DNA of 64,000 nucleotides from Xylophilus sp. GOD-11R. Lineage in GTDB: Bacteria > Pseudomonadota > Gammaproteobacteria > Burkholderiales > Burkholderiaceae_C. Each line of letters starts with the position of its first letter. The stretch's first letter is position 1. The translations under genes were made by a program, and so were the position numbers. This document shows positions 9,935-18,341 of this stretch, piece by piece. The stretch lies in NCBI RefSeq assembly GCF_033546935.1, contig NZ_CP137854.1, positions 2,232,001-2,296,000 of the forward strand. Reading direction: 5' to 3'. Below the pieces are notes generated by a model. The model was not told where the DNA came from. It saw only the letters and a list, made by a program, of their open reading frames with translations, and ran no database searches.

Positions 9935-10723
9935 ATGCTTACCCGCTTCATCCTGATCAACACCAGCCATGCCGGCAACGTCGGCGCCACCGCGCGCGCC
10001 ATGAAGACCATGGGCTTTTCGGACCTGGTGCTGGTGGCGCCGCGCTGGGCCAACGTGCTGCGGCGCGAGGAAACCATCCAGCGCGCCAGCGGGGCGCTGG
10101 ACGTGCTGGCCCATGCGCGCGTCGTGGAAACACTCGACGAGGCGCTCGAGGGCATGACGCACCTCTGTGCCACCGCCATGATCGGCCGCGACTTCGGCCC
10201 GCCCACGCGCTCGCCGCGCGAGCACCTGCAGCCGCTGGCGCAAGGTGCCGCCGCCGCAGGCGAGGAGGGCGTGGCGTTTTTGTTCGGCAGCGAGCGCTTC
10301 GGCATGCGCAACGAAGATGTCTACCGCTGCAATGTGGCACTGACGATCCCCACCGATCCAGGCTTTGGCTCGCTCAACCTCGGCGCGGCGGTGCAGGTCA
10401 TCGCCTACGAGTGGCGCCAGGCGCTCGGCGGTTTTGCCGACGCGGCACCGGCCGTGGAACGTGAAGCTCGGCGGGCCGATGCGCGCGAGCTCGCCGGCAT
10501 GCTCGATCACTGGGAGCGGGCGCTGGTCGACATCGGTTTTCTCGATCCCGCCGCGCCCAAGAAACTCATGCCGCGACTGCAGCAGATGTTCCACCGGGCA
10601 CAGCCGACGCAGGAAGAGATCCACATCCTGCGCGGCATCGCCAAGTCGATGATCGCGGCAAAGGCCCCGATGCCGACCCCGGCCGCGCCGCCCCGGCCCA
10701 CGGCCGGCGAGGCGAACCGATAG
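9935..10723 (+). CDS. trmJ: tRNA (cytidine/uridine-2'-O-)-methyltransferase TrmJ
   Basis: SPOUT-class enzyme that 2'-O-methylates nucleotide 32 of tRNAs. The 262-aa sequence begins [20 protein letters not shown] and holds the knot motifs [34 protein letters not shown] and [19 protein letters not shown]. The C-terminal helical extension with [16 protein letters not shown] is typical. The gene lies 19 bp before cysE in the same direction, a common arrangement in Burkholderiales. Confidence 0.94.
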   Translation: MLTRFILINTSHAGNVGATARAMKTMGFSDLVLVAPRWANVLRREETIQRASGALDVLAHARVVETLDEALEGMTHLCATAMIGRDFGPPTRSPREHLQPLAQGAAAAGEEGVAFLFGSERFGMRNEDVYRCNVALTIPTDPGFGSLNLGAAVQVIAYEWRQALGGFADAAPAVEREARRADARELAGMLDHWERALVDIGFLDPAAPKKLMPRLQQMFHRAQPTQEEIHILRGIAKSMIAAKAPMPTPAAPPRPTAGEANR

Positions 10724-10742
10724 ACTGTTTTCGTCTCAGGTC

Positions 10743-11534
10743 ATGAGTTTTCCGACGATGTTCGACCGCCTCCGCTCCGATATCCAGTGCATTCTCGAGC
10801 GCGACCCCGCCGCGCGCAGCCGCTGGGAAGTGCTGACCTGTTATCCGGGCTTGCACGCGGTGGTGCTGCATCGGCCGGCGCACTGGTGCTGGAACCACGG
10901 CCTGCGGTGGCTCGGGCGTTTCATCTCGCATTTCACGCGCTGGTTCACCGGCATCGAGATCCATCCGGGCGCCAGGATCGGCGAGCGCGTCTTCTTCGAT
11001 CACGCCATGGGCGTGGTCGTCGGCGAGACGGCGGAGATCGGGGACGGCTGCACCATCTACCAGGGCGTCACGCTCGGCGGCACCTCGCTCTACAAGGGCT
11101 CCAAGCGCCATCCCACGCTGGGCCGCGACGTGGTGGTGAGCGCGGGCGCCAAGGTGCTCGGCGGCTTCACCGTGGGCGACGGCGCGCGCATCGGCAGCAA
11201 TGCGGTGGTCATCAAGCCGGTGCCGGCCGGGGCGACTGCGGTGGGCATTCCGGCGCGCATCATCCAGGCCGATGCGCAAGGGCGGCGCGAGGCCACGGCG
11301 GCCAAGCTGGGTTTTTCAGCCTACGGCATCACCGAGCAGGACGATCCGCTGGCCCAGGCCTTGCGCGGCCTGATCGACAACGCGGGCTCGCAGGAGCACC
11401 AGATCGCGCTGCTCTGGAACGCGATCCAGGAGCTGTCGGACCGCCGCGCCGAAGGCCCGTGCTGCGTGCCGGCCGAAGCCGCCCGCACCGAGAACTTCGA
11501 GGCCGACCGGCTCAACGAGCTGATCGGCAAGTAG
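10743..11534 (+). CDS. cysE: serine O-acetyltransferase
   Basis: Makes O-acetylserine, the precursor of cysteine, from serine and acetyl-CoA. The 263-aa protein begins [20 protein letters not shown] and is of the short type, with a reduced N-terminal helical domain, then the hexapeptide beta-helix ([57 protein letters not shown]). The catalytic His of DHAMG and the His of KRHPTLG are both visible. The C-terminal tail of about 80 residues is longer than in minimal CysE proteins. Probably co-transcribed with trmJ. Confidence 0.94.
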   Translation: MSFPTMFDRLRSDIQCILERDPAARSRWEVLTCYPGLHAVVLHRPAHWCWNHGLRWLGRFISHFTRWFTGIEIHPGARIGERVFFDHAMGVVVGETAEIGDGCTIYQGVTLGGTSLYKGSKRHPTLGRDVVVSAGAKVLGGFTVGDGARIGSNAVVIKPVPAGATAVGIPARIIQADAQGRREATAAKLGFSAYGITEQDDPLAQALRGLIDNAGSQEHQIALLWNAIQELSDRRAEGPCCVPAEAARTENFEADRLNELIGK

Positions 11535-11546
11535 CCGGCGGGCCGC

Positions 11547-12128
11547 TCAGGCGGGCCGAATCGCCGACTTCGGCCGGAAGGCCTTGCAGACCGATTCGTC
11601 GGTTTCCAGGTAAGGGCCGCCGATCAGGTCTATGCAGTAGGGCACCGCCGCGAAGATGCCAGACACGCGCTGCGTGCCGTCGGGGTGCTTCAGCCCTTCC
11701 AGGGTTTCGGCGATCGCCTTGGGCTGGCCGGGCAGATTCAGGATCAGGCTCTTGCCACGCACCACGCCCACCTGCCGCGAGAGGATGGCGGTGGGCACGA
11801 ACACCAGGCCGATCTGCCGCATCTGCTCGCCGAAGCCGGGCAGCACCTTGTCGGCCACCGCCAGCGTGGCCTCGGGTGTCACGTCACGCGGCGCCGGGCC
11901 GGTGCCACCGGTGGTCAGCACCAGCGAGCAGCCGGCGTCCACCAGCTCGATCAGGGCGTCGCTGATGGTCTGCTGGTCGTCAGGGATCAGGCGCGGGGCG
12001 AACTCGATCGGGTTGACCAGCGCCCGCTGCAGCCAATCGCGCAACGCGGGCAGGCCCTTGTCCTCGTAGACGCCGGTGGAGGCCCGGTCGCTGATCGAGA
12101 CGATGCCGATGCGGACTCGATCAGTCAT
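11547..12128 (-). CDS. mog: molybdopterin adenylyltransferase
   Basis: Adenylylates molybdopterin before molybdenum insertion. The nitrate reductase NasA in this window would need molybdopterin cofactor. The 193-aa product starts MTDRVRIGIVSISDRASTG and carries the MoCF-domain motifs TTGGTGPAPRDVTPEAT and LNLPGQPKAIAETLEGL. The start overlaps the end of the upstream darP gene by 8 bp (ATGACTGA), so translation is probably coupled. Confidence 0.94.
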   Translation of the reverse strand: MTDRVRIGIVSISDRASTGVYEDKGLPALRDWLQRALVNPIEFAPRLIPDDQQTISDALIELVDAGCSLVLTTGGTGPAPRDVTPEATLAVADKVLPGFGEQMRQIGLVFVPTAILSRQVGVVRGKSLILNLPGQPKAIAETLEGLKHPDGTQRVSGIFAAVPYCIDLIGGPYLETDESVCKAFRPKSAIRPA

Positions 12129-12771
12129 CGCGATCGTCCTCGTCGTCCTCGGCCGGCGCGTCGTCCGGGGTATCGCCCAGCAGCGTGGCGCGCACCAGCT
12201 GGAAGATTTCGCGGTAGGCGCGGCCATGGCGGGGCGCGGCGCCCGGCTTTTCGGGCACCGCGTCCTTGCGTGCCTGGCGCACCAGGGCGCGCAGCTGCTG
12301 GATGTCGGTCTGCGGAAAACGCGAGATCCAGTCCTGTACAGACTCGTCGCTGTCGATCAGCGCGACGCGCCAGGCTTCGGCCTCGTGCAGGGCAGCGGCT
12401 TCCGCGGCCGAGCCGCGCTGCTGGGCATCGAGCGCGGCGCGGACGGCGGCAACTTGCTCTTCGTCGAGCTTGCGCATCAGCTTGCCGATGAACTGACCCT
12501 GGCGGCGGCGGCCTTCGAAATTGGTGATCTTGCGGGCATCGGCCAGCGCGTCCTCGAGCTTCTCGGGCAGCGCCAACGCCAGGCGAACTTCGTTGCGCAG
12601 GGTGAGCAGGTCTTCGCCGAGCTTCTGCAGCTCGGTGCTTTCGCGCTTCAGATCGGTGCGGGTGGCATCGGCGGTGCCCTTGAGTTCGGCCTTCATCTCG
12701 AGGTCGAGTTCGCTGCCTTCGGCGACGAACTGGCCGCGCACGAAGTAGCCTTTCTTGGGTTTGCGTGACAT
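12121..12771 (-). CDS. darP: ribosome biogenesis factor DarP/YjgA (DUF615)
   Basis: YjgA/DarP associates with late 50S assembly intermediates. The 216-aa sequence starts MSRKPKKGYFVRGQFVAEGS, contains the DUF615 core (KRESTELQKLGEDLLTL, EGRRRQGQFIGKLMRKLDEE, RFPQTDIQQLRALVRQARKD) and ends in an acidic tail of Asp and Glu. Start chosen at the ATG where family similarity begins; the frame is open far upstream only because it runs antisense to pmbA. Confidence 0.93.
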   Translation of the reverse strand: MSRKPKKGYFVRGQFVAEGSELDLEMKAELKGTADATRTDLKRESTELQKLGEDLLTLRNEVRLALALPEKLEDALADARKITNFEGRRRQGQFIGKLMRKLDEEQVAAVRAALDAQQRGSAAEAAALHEAEAWRVALIDSDESVQDWISRFPQTDIQQLRALVRQARKDAVPEKPGAAPRHGRAYREIFQLVRATLLGDTPDDAPAEDDEDDRDD

Positions 12772-12870
12772 GGTCTTGAGGGAGAAATTCGGAGCGCGGC
12801 CGCCGGGCGGCACGCGCAAAAACGTGCGGCGAGCGTACGGTCGGGAGCGGCAAGTATCATAGCCCTCGAC

Positions 12871-14268
12871 ATGAAACATAAGATCTCCCAACCGGCCGCA
12901 CCGGCCACGCCCGGCGGCGGCACCGATGGTTTCAGCTATAGCCGCGGTTTCTTCGAAGACATCGTCGACAAGGCGCTGGCGCATGCCCGCAAGGTCGGCG
13001 CGACCGACGCGGGCGCCGAGGCGTCCGAAGGCTGCGGCCTGAGCGTCAGCGTGCGGCGCGGGGAGCTCGAAACGGTGGAACGCAACCGCGACAAGTCGCT
13101 CGGCGTCACCGTCTACATCGGCCAGCGGCGCGGCAACGCCAGCACCTCCGATTTCTCCGACGCGGCCATCGCCCAGACGGTGCAGGCCGCCTATGACATC
13201 GCACGCTTCACCGCCGAAGACCCGGTGGCCGGCCTGCCGGACGAAGCCGACATCGTGCGTGAACAGCCCGATCTCGACCTGTTCCACCCCTGGGCCATCG
13301 ACAGCGAAAAAGCCGCTGAGATCGCCCGCGCCTGCGAGCATGCGGCCCTGTCCACCGACAAGCGCATCACCAACAGCGAAGGCGCCGGCGTTTCGGCACA
13401 GCAGTCGCACTTCTTTTCGGCGCACACGCGTGGCTTTCGCGGCGGCTATGCCAGTTCGCGGCACTCGGTTTCGGTTGCGCCGATCGCCGGCCGCGGCAAC
13501 AACATGCAGCGCGATGCCTGGTACAGCTCGATGCGTGACGCCGCCGAACTCTCCAGCCCCGAAGCGGTCGGCCGTTACGCGGCAGCCCGTGCGCTGTCTC
13601 GGCTGAAGGCCCGCAAGATTGCGACGACCGAATGCCCGGTGCTGTTCGAATCGCCGCTGGCTGCCGGCCTGCTTGGTGGCTTCACCCAGGCGGTCAGCGG
13701 TGGCGCGCTCTACCGCAAGAGCACCTTTTTGCTGGATTCGCTGGGCAAGCCGGTGTTTCCCAAGCACATCGACATCGAGGAAGACCCGTTCCTGCGCAAG
13801 GGCAAGGGCAGCTCGCCCTTCGACGAGGAAGGCGTGCAGACCAAGGCGCGCCGCGTGGTCGACGGCGGTCGCTGCGAGGGCTACTTTCTCAGCACCTATT
13901 CGGCCCGCAAGCTGGGCATGAAGACCACCGGCAATGCCGGCGGATCGCACAACCTGGTGATGACCTCGCGGCTCACCCGGCCGGGCGACGACCTCGACGC
14001 CATGCTGAAAAAGCTCGGCACCGGGCTGTTCGTCATCGAGCTGATGGGGCAGGGCGTCAACTACGTCACCGGCGACTATTCGCGCGGCGCGAGCGGCTTC
14101 TGGGTGGAGAACGGCGAGATCGCGTTCCCGGTGCAAGAGATCACCATCGCCGGCAACCTGAAGACCATGCTGATGGGCATTCAGGCCGTCGGTGCCGACG
14201 CCTACAACTACGGCGCCAAAACGGTGGGCTCGGTGCTGATCAACCGGATGAAGGTCGCCGGCAGCTGA
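12871..14268 (+). CDS. pmbA: metalloprotease PmbA/TldE
   Basis: Partner of TldD in the heterodimeric protease that matures microcin B17 and clears peptides such as CcdA. The 465-aa product shows family blocks including SLGVTVYIGQRRGNAST, NSEGAGVSAQQSHFF, VLFESPLAAGLLGGF, SSPFDEEGVQT and ELMGQGVNYVTGDYSRGASG. It starts MKHKISQPAAP, diverging from darP with 99 bp between starts. tldD is not in the window, as is usual because the two are unlinked. Confidence 0.94.
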   Translation: MKHKISQPAAPATPGGGTDGFSYSRGFFEDIVDKALAHARKVGATDAGAEASEGCGLSVSVRRGELETVERNRDKSLGVTVYIGQRRGNASTSDFSDAAIAQTVQAAYDIARFTAEDPVAGLPDEADIVREQPDLDLFHPWAIDSEKAAEIARACEHAALSTDKRITNSEGAGVSAQQSHFFSAHTRGFRGGYASSRHSVSVAPIAGRGNNMQRDAWYSSMRDAAELSSPEAVGRYAAARALSRLKARKIATTECPVLFESPLAAGLLGGFTQAVSGGALYRKSTFLLDSLGKPVFPKHIDIEEDPFLRKGKGSSPFDEEGVQTKARRVVDGGRCEGYFLSTYSARKLGMKTTGNAGGSHNLVMTSRLTRPGDDLDAMLKKLGTGLFVIELMGQGVNYVTGDYSRGASGFWVENGEIAFPVQEITIAGNLKTMLMGIQAVGADAYNYGAKTVGSVLINRMKVAGS

Positions 14269-14308
14269 CCGGCCCGGCCGACGACGCACCGCCGGCGGCG
14301 CGCGGGCG

Positions 14309-15856
14309 TCAGGGTGGCGCGCGGCGCATGTTGGAGCCGCCGCCCCCACCGCCTCCGCCATTCCCGCCCGGTGAGTTACCGCCGGATGCCGGAAAGCTGC
14401 GCATGGTCTCCGATCGTTGTTGCACGCCCTGGCGGATCAGCATCTGTTGCTGCTGCTGTTGGTGATTGAACTGTTGCTGCTGACGCTGCTGGTCGAGCTG
14501 GAACTGCTGCTGCCGCTGCTGTTGCTGGCTTTGCTGCTGCTGGTTCTGCTGTTGCCGCATCAGGTCCTGTTGCTGGCGTTGCTGCTGGAACATCAGCTGT
14601 TGTTGCTGCTGCTCGATCTGCCGGCGCTGATCGTCCAACTGCCGCTGACCGAAGCTGGGCTGGAAGCGCTGCTGGGCCTCGCGCATCTGCTGCTGACGCA
14701 GCATGTCGGCCTGATGCTGATCCTGGCGCACCCGCTGGTTGCGTTCCCACTGGTCGCGGCGTACCTGGTCGGCCAGCGGTTCGATCGGCGCGCCGATGCG
14801 TTGCGGCGCCATGGGGCGGATATCGGGCGGCCTGCTGCCTGGTGGATAGCCATCCGGCCGATGTGGCCGGGCTCCGGCGAAGGGCAGGGACGGTGCATAG
14901 CCCGGCCGGCGTCGCGGCGGGCCGGGAATCCAGCCCCAGCGATTGCCGGCCTGCTCCCAGCGGCCGTAATGGAAAGGCGCGAAACCCCAGGGTGATTGGT
15001 CGACCCAGGTCCAGCCCCACGGCGGAATCCATTCCCAGCGGCCGTCGCGGTAGGGCGCCCAGTCGCTGCCGACGCTGCGCGGGTACCAGATCGCGCCGTA
15101 GCGCGGGTCGTTCGTCCAGTCGCCGTAGGCATCGAGTTGCGCGACGCCGGGGATGTCGGCGGAGGCGTAACGCACGGAGGGCGATTGGGTGAGGATGCGC
15201 TCGCGCTCGTCCGACCACCGGTCGAAGCCGTCGCCCTGGCGCAAGGCGAGCGGTGCGGAGCCTGCCAGCGCCTGCTGGCTGAATTCCCGGGATTGCGGGG
15301 CGGCGAAAGCCAGCGCCTGACCATTGGCGCCATACAGGGTGCCGGCGCCGAATTCGGCGGTGATACGAGTGGTGTTGCGGCCTGGATCGACATCGACCCG
15401 CCAGCGTCCGGGGCGGTCGAGCACCACGGCGAGGTTGGGTGTGTCGAGCTCGAATCGCTCGCCCGAGGGCAACTCGCGCACGGTGACGCCGATGGTGCCG
15501 GCGGTCAGGCGCAGCTGCGTGGTGCGTTCGTCGAGGGCGGTGATGCCCATGTCGCTGGACTCGCCGATACGCAACGTGGCGCCACCGGTGTTGAGTTCGG
15601 CGCGGCTGCCGGCGGCGGTTTGCACCCGGTCGCCGGCGGCCAGCGGCCATTGCGGGTCGGCGAGCCGCATCTGGTTGTCGGCAGCCGATTGGAACTGCAC
15701 GCTGCCTTCCATCGCTTCGAAGCGGGCGATGTGCTGCGGCCCGTCGAACGATTGGGCCTGAGCAAGCATGGCCGCGGCCAAGGCGGCCGGCACAGCCAAC
15801 AGAGTCAGGAGCCGTCGGACGCGGTACGAAAAGCGAGGCAGGTGGGGCATCTCCAA
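14309..15856 (-). CDS. secreted FecR-domain/DUF6600-type protein with glutamine-rich tail
   Basis: A 515-aa exported protein. Residues 1-35 form a signal peptide (RRLLTLLAVPAALAAAML, cut near AQA). Residues 45-150 resemble a FecR-type domain (EGSVQFQSA.., GDRVQTAAGSRAELNTGGATLRIG). Residues about 215-330 carry aromatic repeats of the DUF6600 kind: YGDWTNDPRYGAIWYPR, YRDGRWEWIPPWGWTWVD, HYGRWEQAGNRWGWIPG. From about 370 on the protein is highly glutamine-rich with many QQQ runs, ending in a poly-glycine stretch. Second Met (MPHLPRF) is an equally good start. Function unknown; these proteins are thought to be envelope or periplasmic. The long low-complexity tail is unusual. Confidence 0.85.
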   Translation of the reverse strand: MEMPHLPRFSYRVRRLLTLLAVPAALAAAMLAQAQSFDGPQHIARFEAMEGSVQFQSAADNQMRLADPQWPLAAGDRVQTAAGSRAELNTGGATLRIGESSDMGITALDERTTQLRLTAGTIGVTVRELPSGERFELDTPNLAVVLDRPGRWRVDVDPGRNTTRITAEFGAGTLYGANGQALAFAAPQSREFSQQALAGSAPLALRQGDGFDRWSDERERILTQSPSVRYASADIPGVAQLDAYGDWTNDPRYGAIWYPRSVGSDWAPYRDGRWEWIPPWGWTWVDQSPWGFAPFHYGRWEQAGNRWGWIPGPPRRRPGYAPSLPFAGARPHRPDGYPPGSRPPDIRPMAPQRIGAPIEPLADQVRRDQWERNQRVRQDQHQADMLRQQQMREAQQRFQPSFGQRQLDDQRRQIEQQQQQLMFQQQRQQQDLMRQQQNQQQQSQQQQRQQQFQLDQQRQQQQFNHQQQQQQMLIRQGVQQRSETMRSFPASGGNSPGGNGGGGGGGGSNMRRAPP

Positions 15857-15910
15857 GCAACGTTCGAACCAGGGCCGGGGTTCACCGGGCGAGGGTTTTT
15901 ACTGCATGGC

Positions 15911-16372
15911 TCAGCCTGCGAGCGCGGCCTTGACCGCAGCGGACACCTGGCCCATGTCGGCCTTGCCCGCCAGCTCGGCCTTGGCCGCGCCCATCACCTT
16001 GCCCATGTCGGCTGCGGCGGGCTTGTGGCCGAGTTCGGCGGTGAGCTTCTCGACGATGGCGGCGATGGCGCTGCGCACTTCGTCGGCCGACAGGCGCTCT
16101 GGCAGATAGGCCTGCAGCACCTTCGATTCGGCGGCTTCCTTTTCGGCCAGATCCGGCCGGTTGGCCTGCTCGAAGGCGGCGATGGAGTCCTTGCGCTGCT
16201 TGAGCAGCTTGTCGACGATGGCCACGACGGCGGCATCGTCGAGTTCGATGCGCTCGTCGACTTCCTTCTGCTTCATCGCGGCCAGCAGCAGGCGGATGGT
16301 GCCGAGGCGTTCGCTGTCCTTGGCGCGCATGGCGGTCTTCATGTCGTCGGTGATGCGTTCTTTGAGAGTCAT
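15911..16372 (-). CDS. yqeY: GatB/YqeY domain-containing protein
   Basis: A 153-aa protein beginning MTLKERITDDMKTAMRAKDS, with the family motif LGTIRLLLAAMKQKEVDER and the C-terminal YqeY helices (ELGHKPAAADMGKVMGAAKAEL). It is related to the tail of the GatB amidotransferase subunit; its cellular role is not settled. It follows rpsU on the same strand, an arrangement widely conserved in proteobacteria, but a terminator lies between them. Confidence 0.93.
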   Translation of the reverse strand: MTLKERITDDMKTAMRAKDSERLGTIRLLLAAMKQKEVDERIELDDAAVVAIVDKLLKQRKDSIAAFEQANRPDLAEKEAAESKVLQAYLPERLSADEVRSAIAAIVEKLTAELGHKPAAADMGKVMGAAKAELAGKADMGQVSAAVKAALAG

Positions 16373-16423
16373 GGCGATGTCCTGGCAGAGGAAAGGATGC
16401 GAAAAATGCGCGATGCGAGGCGC

Positions 16424-16462
16424 TGAAAAAACAAAACCCGCACCTGGCGTCCCGGGTGCGGG
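16424..16462 (-). terminator. intrinsic terminator downstream of rpsU
   Basis: Perfect 8-bp stem CCCGCACC / GGTGCGGG with a 10-base loop, followed on the minus-strand transcript by a U-rich run (complement of the A-rich 16425-16436). It lies 38 bp after the rpsU stop, so yqeY depends on readthrough or its own promoter. Confidence 0.8.
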
Positions 16463-16499
16463 TCGTGCCGACCGGCGCGAGGCCGGAAGGCGGGGAAGC

Positions 16500-16712
16500 T
16501 TAGTACAGCTTCTTGGGCAGTTGCATGCTGCGAACGCGCTTGTAGTGGCGCTTCACGGCGGCTGCCTTCTTGCGCTTGCGCTCGGCGGTCGGCTTTTCGT
16601 AGAACTCGCGGGCGCGCAGGTCGGTCAGCAGGCCCAGTTTCTCGATGGTGCGCTTGAAGCGGCGCAGTGCAACGTCGAAGGGCTCGTTTTCTTTAACTCG
16701 AATGGTGGTCAT
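16500..16712 (-). CDS. rpsU: 30S ribosomal protein S21
   Basis: The 70-aa product reads [20 protein letters not shown] at the start, a clear S21 N-terminus, with the basic C-terminal part ([20 protein letters not shown]). S21 sits on the 30S platform near the anti-Shine-Dalgarno region and aids initiation. The upstream 120 bp should hold its promoter. Confidence 0.97.
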
Positions 16713-16834
16713 TACTGAATGAATTTCTCTTGAGAAGAGGGTGCCAGCAGGAGGATCGAGAGCCCGCTCGGCGATTTTTCCCGGCCATAAGGTTGATCAG
16801 GCCGCCGGGAGTCTGCCGGTAAGTTAGCCGAGGA

Positions 16835-18073
16835 TTATAGCCCGGTATCGGCGCTCTGCAAGGCCTGACCGCAGGCAAATCCGCTCGCCCATGCCCATTG
16901 GAAGTTGTAGCCGCCGAGCCAGCCGGTCACGTCGACCACTTCGCCGATGAAGAACAGGCCGGCCTGCTGGCGTGCTTCCATGGTCTGGGACGAGAGATCG
17001 CGGGTGTCCACGCCGCCCACCGTGACCTCGGCCTTGCGATAGCCCTCGCTGCCGTTGGGGTTGAGTTCCCAGCGGCCGATGCGCTGGGCCAGGGCGTTAA
17101 GGGATTTGTCGGGAATGTCGGCGAGGGGCCGTTCCAGCACGGCGTCGCCGGCGCTCCAGGCGTCGGCCAGGCGGGAGGGCATCCACGCGGTGAGTTCGTT
17201 GGCGATCTTCTTGCGCGATGCGGTCTGTTTGGCGTGCAGCAGCGCGTCGGCCAGCTTCACGCCCGGTGCCAGGTCGACCGCGAGCGGCGTTCCCTCTTTC
17301 CAGTAGCTCGAGATCTGCAGGATCGCCGGACCGGACAGGCCACGGTGCGTGAACAGCAGGTCTTCCAGAAAGGCGGTTTTCGCCTTGCCGCTGCCGGTCG
17401 ATACCTCCACCGGCAGCGCGAGCCCGGCCAATCCGGCGAACGGCGCCCAGGCGGTACCGTCGAAGGTCAGCGGCACCAGGCCGGGGCGCGGCTCAACGAG
17501 GCGCAGACCGAATTGCCTGGCCAGCCGAAAGCCGAAATCGGTCGCGCCGATCTTGGGGATGGACAAGGCGCCGGTCGCCACCACGAGTTGCGGAGCCTGC
17601 GCGAGACCGTTGTCGGTGTCGACCTCGTAGCCGGCGTCACCGTGGCGCACGGCTTTCACTGCGCAGGGCTGCCAGCGCACCACGCTGCCGCCGGATGCGC
17701 CGCCGCTGCATTCGGCGACCAGCATGGCGATGATGTCTTCGGCCGAGCGGTCGCAGAACAGCTGGCCCTTGTGTTTTTCATGGTGGGCGATGCCGTGGCG
17801 GCGCACCAGGTCGATGAAGTCGGCGGGCGTGTAGCGCGCGAGGGCCGAGCGGCAGAAATGCGGGTTCTGCCCGATGAAATGCCGTTGCGGCGTCGACGGG
17901 TCGAGTTCGCGGTTGGTGAAGTTGCAACGGCCGCCGCCGGAGATGCGGATCTTTTCGGCAAGCTTCTCGGCATGGTCGATCAGCAGCACCGAAAGCCCAC
18001 GCTGGGCGGCCACGCCCGCGCAGAAAAGACCGGCTGCGCCGGCGCCGATGACGATGGCGTCGAATCGCTGCAT
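16835..18073 (-). CDS. NAD(P)/FAD-dependent oxidoreductase, HI0933/YhiN family
   Basis: A 412-aa flavoprotein starting MQRFDAIVIGAGAAGLFCAG, with the Rossmann dinucleotide fold (GAGAAG), the family signature KIRISGGGRCNFTNRE, a second FAD contact (VVATGALSIPKIGATDFG), and the C-terminal GEVVDVTGWLGGYNFQWAWASG. Substrate is unknown; members are often annotated as aminoacetone oxidase-like. The frame is open upstream through 18358, but that part matches non-coding promoter DNA. Its start faces the effector gene across a 268-bp divergent region. Confidence 0.92.
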   Translation of the reverse strand: MQRFDAIVIGAGAAGLFCAGVAAQRGLSVLLIDHAEKLAEKIRISGGGRCNFTNRELDPSTPQRHFIGQNPHFCRSALARYTPADFIDLVRRHGIAHHEKHKGQLFCDRSAEDIIAMLVAECSGGASGGSVVRWQPCAVKAVRHGDAGYEVDTDNGLAQAPQLVVATGALSIPKIGATDFGFRLARQFGLRLVEPRPGLVPLTFDGTAWAPFAGLAGLALPVEVSTGSGKAKTAFLEDLLFTHRGLSGPAILQISSYWKEGTPLAVDLAPGVKLADALLHAKQTASRKKIANELTAWMPSRLADAWSAGDAVLERPLADIPDKSLNALAQRIGRWELNPNGSEGYRKAEVTVGGVDTRDLSSQTMEARQQAGLFFIGEVVDVTGWLGGYNFQWAWASGFACGQALQSADTGL

Positions 18074-18248
18074 GTCAGTGGGTTTCCCGGAAGGCGATGG
18101 AAGGGTGTGGCGTGGTGGGCATGCGCAATGGCGTGGGCAACCGTGAAAGCGGCGCCGGGCCTGCGCGCGGAGCGGGCCGGCGAGAGGCGCCGCGAAAAGC
18201 CGCCATCCTAAGGGACGCGCCGCCGGTGAAGCTGCGCCTTCGCAAGCC

Positions 18249-18310
18249 TTCGGCCGTGGGCCGGCGACTTCGTGTGCTCGAAAACGCCAGCCGGGAGCGG
18301 ACGTTGGAAT
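18249..18310 (+). promoter_or_regulatory. PIP box (HrpX/HrpB-type) and -10 region upstream of the putative effector
   Basis: TTCGG (18249-18253), exactly 15 bases, then TTCGT (18269-18273). This fits the relaxed plant-inducible-promoter consensus TTCGB-N15-TTCGB (B is not A) recognised by HrpX/HrpB-type AraC regulators in Xanthomonas, Ralstonia and Acidovorax. A -10-like TGGAAT lies 31 bases further on (18305-18310), within the 30-32 base spacing known for functional PIP promoters, and the effector ATG follows 31 bases after that. Binding has not been shown. Confidence 0.65.
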
Positions 18311-18341
18311 CCTGGCTTTCCACCTCTCGAAAGCCCATCGC

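Noticed and set aside
14417..14995. 192-codon poly-leucine plus-strand frame
   Set aside because: It is the antisense of the glutamine-rich tail (CAG/CAA read as CTG/TTG), not a membrane protein gene.
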